A stretch of 26,206 nucleotides of DNA from Spirogloea muscicola (taxonomy: Eukaryota; Streptophyta; Zygnematophyceae; Spirogloeales; Spirogloeaceae). The notes beneath the pieces are model-generated. The model did not search any database. It saw only the letters and a list, made by a program, of their open reading frames with translations, and was not told where the DNA came from. Numbering within the stretch: position 1 is the stretch's first letter; each line of letters begins with the position of its first letter. The stretch lies in assembly GCA_009602725.1 (NCBI GenBank), contig WELB01000001.1, positions 1,027,966 to 1,054,171 on the forward strand, given 5' to 3'. The translations under genes were made by a program, and so were the position numbers. Shown piece by piece: positions 20,460-26,206 of this stretch.

Positions 20460-21141
20460 CGCCCCCCGCCGCCGCCGCGTCACGGCCGAGCCCTCCGGGC
20501 CATGCTAGCGGCGGCGGCGGCGGCGGCGGCTGCGGCGGCGCGACTGGCGCCGGGAAACGCGGCGGGAGGAAGTGGGGCGCTGGCAATGATGGCTAATAGC
20601 AGCTCCGCGGGGACCTTAGCGACAAGTAAACTGGGCGTTAGCGCCGAGCTCCACACGCTGAGCGGGCCTCGACGGCGGGCCGTCTGGACCGGCCGTTTGG
20701 GAGGCGTCACGCACCGCGCCAGAGGTAAGCGGCGGGAGCCCCCCGTTAGCGCCGGTTACGGGATGCCCGCTCGATAGCGGGACTGTTCCCTCGCCGCCCG
20801 ATGCCTCCATCGGGCGGTTTTCGGAGGTCCCGCTTCCCGGCTCCACGCCAGACCCCCCCCCCGCCCTCCCACAGTTGCTTCCTCGTCCCGGCGTCTCATC
20901 GCCTCCCAGGCCGCCGCCACCGCCGCCGCCGCCGTCGCCGTCGCCGCCGCCGCCGCCGCAACCGCCAGCCAAAAAAAAAAAAAAGGCGCCCGCGGCGCGG
21001 CGCCTGCGCAGCTGGGCGCCGCGGATCTCGCAGCGCCGAGTCGGCCGTCGGCTCCGGGNGCCGAGCCGGCCGTCGGCTCCGGGCCTCCGGCGGCCGCTCG
21101 CGCTGCGGCGTGTGTGCCGAGACCGCGTCCTCGAGGCCCAG
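20460..21141. promoter_or_regulatory. Divergent promoter region between VHA-D and TIM23
   Basis: About 680 bases, very GC-rich, with GCG repeats at 20510-20540 and CCG repeats at 20910-20965, then a run of 14 A near 20970-20983. CGTTAGCGCCG occurs at 20636-20646 and 20744-20754. Two hairpins lie at 20766-20817. An n at 21059 is bracketed by 24-bp near-identical direct repeats. Long ORFs crossing here on both strands are low-complexity artefacts. Confidence 0.5.
20766..20821. other. Pair of GC-rich hairpins, the second followed by TTTT
   Basis: Hairpin 1: CCCGCT (20766-20771), loop CGAT, AGCGGG (20776-20781). Hairpin 2: CCGCCCGAT (20794-20802), loop GCCTCC, ATCGGGCGG (20809-20817), then TTTT (20818-20821). 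Both stems are perfect. The second looks like a bacterial intrinsic terminator, but the context is a eukaryotic promoter or leader, so a role in the TIM23 5' leader is only a possibility. Confidence 0.6.
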
Positions 21142-22437
21142 ATGCAGGACGAGGCGCGGGAGCCCGGCGGCGGGTCCCCCGCCGCCGACGGCCCGCGGCG
21201 GCTGTACAACCCGTACGCCGACCTATATGGCTCCGTGGACCCCAAGTCGCTGCAGAACGCGTACGCGCTGCCGTCCGCCCCCGAGTTCGTGTTCCACGAG
21301 GAGGCTGCCGTCCAGGTAATGTGCACCACCGCCTGCGGCCCACCTTCTCGCCCCTGCTGGCTTTTCAGAGTTCATCCTTTTCATTCCTCCCTCTCCTTCC
21401 CCCCCCCCCCGCGCTTGCCTCTTCGTTCCCCTTTCCTTTTCCTCTCTCAGTTATGCACTCCAGCTCCTCCTCTTCTCCTAGTTTATCTTGTCAGTCTCTT
21501 TCCCCTCCCTTTTCCTTTCCTCTCACTCCCTCCCGTCCCCTTCTTGTTCTCTAGATCCTCCCTCTGTCATCCCTCACCCTCTCCCTTCTCTCGCCCCTTG
21601 TAAGATCTGCCTTTCTCATGCTCCTTCCTCTCGTCCTCCTTCCTTCTGCCTCTGAGTCCCATCTCCAAGATGTCCCTCTTCCTCTCTTGAACGCTCCTTG
21701 CCAATCCCCCTTCCCCTTCCTGATATAAAATTCCACTTGCTATTCACTCTGCTATTTGCAGGTGCTTCTCTCCTGTCCTCACCTCATCCCACCCTCTATC
21801 CTCTCCTCTCTCTGCCTGCGCCCTCCCTGACGATCTCCCCTCTTGATGACCCACCAACTCTCGCTCCCCTCTTTCCCCATCCTCTTCCTGCGAGTTTGCC
21901 CTGCCTCCCTCTACGTCGTTCTCCCTCTCTCCATTTGCTTTTGTTCATGTCTTTCTCCATCTTCATTGCTCCAGCCCAGGAAGGAGCTGCAATCTGACTG
22001 CAGGCTTTTCTCACCACATGTGGCAGCGGCGGAACTGGAGTGACAATCTGACATACTATACGGGGTCTGGCTACCTGCTGGGTGCAACGGGGGGCGGCCT
22101 GCGCGGCGCGCTGGAGGGCGTGCGGTCGCGTGAGGAGGGTGACACACTCAAGCTGCGAGTCAACCGGGTGCTCAACGCGTCCGGCCATCGTGGGCGCGTC
22201 GCAGGCAACACTCTTGGCGTCCTTGGCCTCCTGTATGCTGGCATGGAGTCAGCGACGGGCCACTTCCGTGGTACCGACGACTACGCTAATAGCTTCATTG
22301 CCGGCTTGGGCACTGGTGCACTGTACAAGGCCGCTGCTGGCCCACGCACCGCCGCCATCGCCGGCGCTGTTGGCGGAGTGGCTGCCGCTGCGCTCACTGC
22401 CAGTCGCCACCTTGCCAAACGCTATGTCCCACTTTAA
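21142..22437 (+). CDS. TIM23: Mitochondrial import inner membrane translocase subunit TIM23
   Basis: Forms the presequence translocase channel of the mitochondrial inner membrane (Tim17/22/23, PRAT family). Two exons: 21142-21315 and 22027-22437, phase 0; 194 aa, against about 188 in plants. The N-terminal part contains RRLYNPYADLYGSVDP and LPSAPEFVFHEEA, like the intermembrane-space segment of plant TIM23. Exon 2 starts RRNWSDNLTYYTGSGYLLG. It carries four Gly/Ala-rich membrane segments (near GYLLGATGGGLRGAL, GNTLGVLGLLYAGMES, FIAGLGTGALYKAA and AAIAGAVGGVAAAALTA) and the PRAT-type sequence LKLRVNRVLNASGHRGR between the first two. It ends KRYVPL. The ATG at 21142 was chosen because the sequence upstream is low-complexity and holds an n; an earlier start cannot be excluded. 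The 711-base intron is strikingly pyrimidine-rich. Confidence 0.94.
21364..21995 (+). repeat. Pyrimidine-rich tract filling the TIM23 intron
   Basis: More than 600 bases on the sense strand are dominated by C and T (CCCTCTCCTTCC-like words and a run of C near 21401-21410), with few purines. It lies wholly in the intron 21316-22026. The open reading through it is a result of low stop-codon density, not coding. Confidence 0.9.
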
Positions 22438-22811
22438 GGACATTGTTCCCTGCCGCCTTGCCCACCCCTCAGCATCCTCCCCCCAACAGTTTCATCTCTC
22501 CACTCTCATTGCCTGCCTGCACTGGCTGGCTTCACGTTCAGCTGCCTGTGTCGTCTGCTGCAGCATACAGCTCGTGCTGCTCTTGTGCTGCGGGCTGTCT
22601 CCTGCAGCTAGCTTGTGCTTCGAACTTGCCTGTTCTACATTCATGCCAGGCCCCCAGGCTAGCTACTCTGCCAACTGCCAATTCGGCAGTGCTGACCTCC
22701 ACGCGCAGTGAACAGTCTGATCTTGAGCCCCATCTTCAATTGGGCCAGCCCTCCAACTTGCCATGTTTCCAGATCGCTGCAGGAGTTGCAGATGAAGCAG
22801 TTGACCCATGC

Positions 22812-22855
22812 CAGCTGCCCTTAGCAGGAGGTGCAGCTGCCCTTAGCAGGACGTG
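22812..22855 (+). repeat. 22-bp tandem repeat, two copies
   Basis: CAGCTGCCCTTAGCAGGAGG plus TG at 22812-22833 is repeated at 22834-22855 with a single change (ACGTG for AGGTG at the end). Confidence 0.9.
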
Positions 22856-23124
22856 CAGATCATGCCAAACCCAGCATTGTGTTGCCAAAATGGTTCCCAG
22901 CTTGCTGCAAACTTGACAGATCAAGCACTGCTGCACACGCTTTTCCTACTCTGCAAGGGCGAGGCAGCACTGCTCCACTTCCGAGATAAGCCAGGCAGCA
23001 TTTGTCCTTTCCCTTGTACGCGCCACTGGCCTCAGAGTGCAGCCGTGCCCGGACGGATGTCAAGCTGCCGCCAGAGGTGCGCTGCAGGCGCCTGGTGGTG
23101 GGAGCCCTCCTCACCGAGGTGGCC

Positions 23125-23301
23125 ATGGCGGCGAAGCGAGTGATGTTGCTGGCTGTCACTGCTGCTGGGCTGCTGGGGTGGCTGCCTACGCCCCTCGCAT
23201 TGGCAATCAACCAAGCTTGGGCGGAGCGCCTGGCGAGCAGCCGCTGGCACAGCAGCCTGGCATATTGGACCAGCCAGGAGCAACGACTCATATGTCAGTA
23301 G
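23125..23301 (+). CDS. Hypothetical 58-aa ORF with a predicted signal peptide
   Basis: Not recognised. The ORF begins MAAKR, continues with the hydrophobic run VMLLAVTAAGLLGWL, then PTPLALA before INQAW. That is an ideal n-region, h-region and A-x-A cleavage pattern, with cleavage expected after A27. The remaining 31 residues are Trp- and Ser-rich and end in LICQ with a single Cys. The frame is also open upstream to about 23002, so this may instead be an internal part of an exon, or a chance ORF in the 3' flank of TIM23. No homologue is known to me. Confidence 0.25.
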   Translation: MAAKRVMLLAVTAAGLLGWLPTPLALAINQAWAERLASSRWHSSLAYWTSQEQRLICQ

Positions 23302-23431
23302 CCAAGCTACTGACAGGGCCTGGCTCGACTTGACAATGGCATGGCAGCAGCAAAACCACAGCCAAGTAGGGCAGGAGCAGCCAAAGTCAGGCAACAGTCC
23401 AGCCAGTTGAGCAGGATGAGCAATGTTGTGG

Positions 23432-26206
23432 TCATTGTGGCCCTACCTCTTGACCGCCTCGAGAACGCTGGCTGCCTGCCGAAGAGCCAGCAACAGTGGC
23501 GCTGTCAACCACTGCGCGGCGCCCGCTGCGCCGGACGGATGCTAGATCCGGCTGCTGGGGTGGCAACCGCTGCCAGTCCTGCGCCAGGTCCCGCCAGCTG
23601 GCCGAGGCGCCGTTGCCCACCCCAAGCTGGCCTGCCTCGGCCGCTGACCTGCTTGGACCGGGCAGGGGCCACCTGCTGTCGCCGCCGCTGCTCCCAGCAA
23701 CATCGGCGCCGCTGCCGCTGCTACGGCCCCCCCTAACCGGCCAGGGGCAACCGGCCTCCTTGTCCGCCATGTCTGCAGTCGACCACTGCGCAGGCGAGTC
23801 CTCCTGACCCGCTGGACCAGGCGCTTCGGGCCAACATGACCAGCCCTCCACAGGCGGCATCACCATCGGCGCTCCAGCCAAGGCCGCCTGGTTGTCCCCC
23901 TGCATGAGCCTGCCCGACAGCTGCACGGTGGAGGCAACAGCCCGGCGCCAGGGCCCACTCATGTGTGTATAGCCGCCAAGTGGTGGCTGGTGCTGTGGCT
24001 GGTAATGGTATGGTGCCGCAACCTGCGGCGACGCCACAGCATCGTGGTACGCGCGGCCATGCAGGAGCCTGCACCAAGCGAGCAGACTTCACGGACTTTA
24101 GCACCAGGCCACAGAAATGGCCCACAAGTGGCATGTTGTGCTGATTCAGCAGCGGGCTTGCACCTGTGGCTGCGTCCAGCCCTGTCATGGACCTCTGCGA
24201 GGCCGGGTGGTACTGCAGAGATGGTGGCGTCCAGGTGCCATGCCTGCCACGGCCGGGGATCGCCAGCTGTGACTGGTGGCCATGGAGCAGTCCCCGAGCT
24301 CGTAGCCCCTGAGTGGCCAAAGCTCATCGGCAGTGCCGTGCCTGGATCTGCCAAGACCTCTCCTGCGTCAACGCAGCACATTGCTTGCATACAACGGCAG
24401 ATAGCTCCAGACGACCAACCGGAGAGACTTCAGTGATCTCCCAAAAGATAAGTACCTTGTGAAGACAGGGGTCGGTAGGGAAATGCCCGGGGTGAGCTCG
24501 GCAGTAGCAGCGGTGGCGGCAGGCCGGGCGTAGCGCCCCATGTGTGGCTGCAGTGGTGGTGCCACCAGCCCTCCTGCTGCGCGGCCACCATGGGGCAGGG
24601 ATGGTGCGGCAGCCCCCTTGCCCACCACCGGCCCAACAGCGGGCCCGGCTCCTCGCATGGCTCCTCGCCATTATATCCTGGAGGGCAAGCGAAGATAGGG
24701 AGCGAGAGAAGAGCCAGGAGAAGCAGGGGGCAGAGGAGTGTCAGCACAGCATATCCTAACCAGCAGTGCACGATGAATCTAAGGCTCAAGCTACAAGAGA
24801 GTTGACGTTAATCGCAGGCAGCGTTGATTGCATCACCAGTCTCAGAAACTGCAGTCAGGTTGGGGCATACCATGCTCAAAGTGAGTGTGCCTGCTCGCAA
24901 GCAGTGTTTGCAATAACAAAAGAGAAAATACAGTCAAGCAATCAGAAAATGCGCACAAACATGCACAAGCTGCCCATCCAATGTCCGTTGTGCGAAATCA
25001 AGAGCATGCAAGCCGAGGGAATCCAATAACCGGGACTGAGATCAAGTTTGCGCTTCAGCAGCGCAGTGCACGGCCTTGCTGAGCCGCCACGGGTGGCTGC
25101 TCACTCCAGAAGATGAGCAGGGGCGCCAGCGATGTGCGGGCACGGGCAGCAATTAAGATGGGGGCACGACCTTGCAGCCCAGGCCCAAGATGAACTGCCG
25201 GCATTGGGAGGCTGCCACCACCAGCATGCTGCCCTTCGTCAGAGATAGTTCGTGAAGCACATGATGCTCAAGCGGCAGAAGAAGCTGGGCACCACGTGCC
25301 TGTCAACTAGAGCCAATGCTAAGTATGGTCAAGCTGAGCATCTGGCGCGATGAGCGAGCAAGCTCCTGCCTCTTGTACGTAGAGGTCGGGGACTGCGTAG
25401 AGGGGCGCTGCACTCGTGACCTGGAGTCGGAGCAGGCGAACATGCCACAGCTGCCCAGGCTCAGCAAATTGCCTGAAGACTGCTCAACTTACATAAAAGC
25501 AGATCACGACCTCTAAGATATCGAACTGGAGGCAGCTGCAGACCTCACAAGAAAGGCCGAGGACGAAGAGGGCGCAGGCCTGCGCTGGAGCGCACCAGAT
25601 CATTGAAGACCATGGGCAGCGATGGCAGGAGCTCCGAGTACCCGCCCCCCACATGGCGCAGCTCCTCGCGGGGCGACGCCGGCGCGTTGGGCGCGCGCCA
25701 CCGGCCGTCATCGGCGGTGGCGGCGGCGGCGGCGGCGCCGGTGCTGCCGAGCCCGAGCTCGTCGTGCAGGTCCAGGGAGGGGACGCTGGCGGCGAAGAGC
25801 CGGTGGCCCTGCTCCACCTGGCGGCAGTTGGGGCACTGCATCGACCCCTTGGCGTTGAACGCCGAGCCGATGCAGTCTGGCAGCGGCAGCGGGAACCCCA
25901 GTCAAGCAGGATGCTCGGAGGCCCCACGGCAGGAGCGGCGGCTCTACCGTCTCGCCAGAAGCCAGCAGCGGAGCGAGCGTCCACCAAGCAGGGTGGCTAT
26001 CAACGAGCGGGCGCGGGTTCGAGTCGCGGCGGCGGCAGCAAATGCAGAGCGAGCGGCGGCGGCGGCGGCGCACCGAGGTGGAAGTCGTGGCCGCACTTGA
26101 GGCGCGCGGTGGACCGCGGACCGCCGGCGTCCAGCGGCACCACCGCCTCCAGGCACACAGAGCACGACGCCGCGGCCGTGCCCTTGGCCGCCGCCGCCGC
26201 CGCCGC
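23432..26206 (-). CDS. RFI2-like RING-finger protein (probable E3 ubiquitin ligase), 5' partial; C-terminal exons tentative
   Basis: The RING domain is certain. The exon from the window edge to 26074 reads an Ala run, then CSVCLEAVVPLDAGG, then LKCGHDFHL. The exon 25876-25596 continues in phase as DCIGSAFNAKGSMQCPNCRQ. The zinc ligands are therefore C-x2-C, C-x-H-x3-H-x2-C and C-x2-C. HDFHLDCIGSAFNAKGSMQC closely matches Arabidopsis RFI2 (red/far-red insensitive 2), a nuclear RING protein of phytochrome signalling and flowering. Exon 2 goes on through a low-complexity Ala and acidic region to MVFNDL. Further exons are proposed on phase and composition only: about 24650-24456 (Gly/Pro-rich, ending PTPVFTR) and 24068-23432, which begins LLHGRAYHDAVASPQVA, has a Gln/His/Pro-rich part and ends EVGPQ. 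They join in phase (AG|G). An alternative exon near 24350-24100 is possible. The region 24660-25595 is probably intronic. The start lies beyond the right edge. Confidence 0.72.
24657..25595. other. Probable large intron of the RFI2-like gene
   Basis: About 940 bases between the RING-containing exon and the proposed C-terminal exons. Composition is near 50% GC and mixed. A short minus-strand frame around 25145-25300 (including LTKGSMLVVAASQCRQF) is open but has no recognisable family and ends at a stop, so I do not call it. Confidence 0.45.

Larger units (their letters stand above)
22438..23431. other. Convergent region between TIM23 and the RFI2-like gene
   Basis: About 1 kb between facing stops, with moderately GC-rich, CAG/CTG-rich sequence. 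It contains a 22-bp tandem repeat (22812-22855) and one short ORF with a signal-peptide look (23125-23301). Otherwise it should be the 3' untranslated regions of the two genes. Confidence 0.5.

Noticed and set aside
20616-21603. Several long frames on both strands between VHA-D and TIM23
   Set aside because: They are made of Pro, Arg, Gly and Ala runs from CCG repeats and the pyrimidine tract; only 21142-21315 fits a known protein.
22443-22916. Plus-strand 157-codon ORF after TIM23
   Set aside because: TIM23 already ends with the expected KRYVPL. The ORF is Cys/Leu/Ser-rich without motifs and crosses the 22-bp tandem repeat.
25145-25320. Minus-strand open stretch with LTKGSMLVVAASQC and a possible W-C-P motif as in RFI2
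   Set aside because: The W-C-P reading and the longer open frame are in different frames, splice borders could not be fitted, and the similarity is too short.
25944-26073. Possible tRNA, because GGTTCGAGTC resembles a B box
   Set aside because: The T-arm stem does not pair, no A box or cloverleaf could be placed upstream, and the stretch is an intron inside the RFI2-like gene.

Overview
The window is nuclear DNA of a green plant-lineage organism. It is most likely a chlorophyte green alga, and a trebouxiophyte would fit. Eight protein-coding genes can be read. All are split by short GT-AG introns. Coding 5' ends are extremely GC-rich, often with (GCG)n or (GCC)n runs, while introns and flanks are near 50% GC. 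Several gene families are of land-plant type: an AIG1/bHLH30-like transcription factor, an RFI2-like RING protein, a two-domain SPRING-like protein and an ERdj3B-like chaperone. Translated order is my main evidence; no database was searched.

Layout, left to right. (1) 1-1125, plus: bHLH transcription factor with a C-terminal ACT-like region, running off the left edge. (2) 1948-4700, minus: plastid-type tryptophan synthase beta chain, 6 exons. (3) 4701-7841: about 3 kb with no recognised gene, GC-rich at both ends and carrying small repeats and an AT palindrome. (4) 7842-9915, plus: cysteine-rich SPRING1/C12orf49 (DUF2054)-type secretory-pathway protein in 6 exons, 5' end lost at an assembly 'n'. 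(5) 10468-13285, minus: ER-luminal DnaJ protein ERdj3, 10 exons. (6) 13286-14172: divergent promoter region with a 141-bp Tourist-like MITE. (7) 14173-18593, plus: DNA topoisomerase IB, 15 exons. (8) 19523-20459, minus: V-ATPase subunit D, 2 exons. (9) 21142-22437, plus: mitochondrial TIM23, 2 exons, with a long pyrimidine-rich intron. (10) 23432-26206, minus: RFI2-like RING protein, running off the right edge; its RING exons are clear and its C-terminal exons are tentative.

The eight genes alternate strictly in strand (+ - + - + - + -), giving four convergent and three divergent neighbour pairs. They are mostly unrelated housekeeping functions: tryptophan synthesis, DNA topology, proton pumping and mitochondrial protein import. 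The SPRING-like gene and ERdj3, both for the ER/Golgi lumen, lie tail to tail. All four ambiguous bases (4706, 7841, 14108, 21059) fall at GC-rich gene 5' ends, so N-termini and 5' leaders are the least reliable parts of this annotation.

The most interesting items are the plant-type SPRING-like protein, whose animal relative licenses site-1 protease in the SREBP pathway, the MITE, and a short ORF with a textbook signal peptide at 23125-23301.
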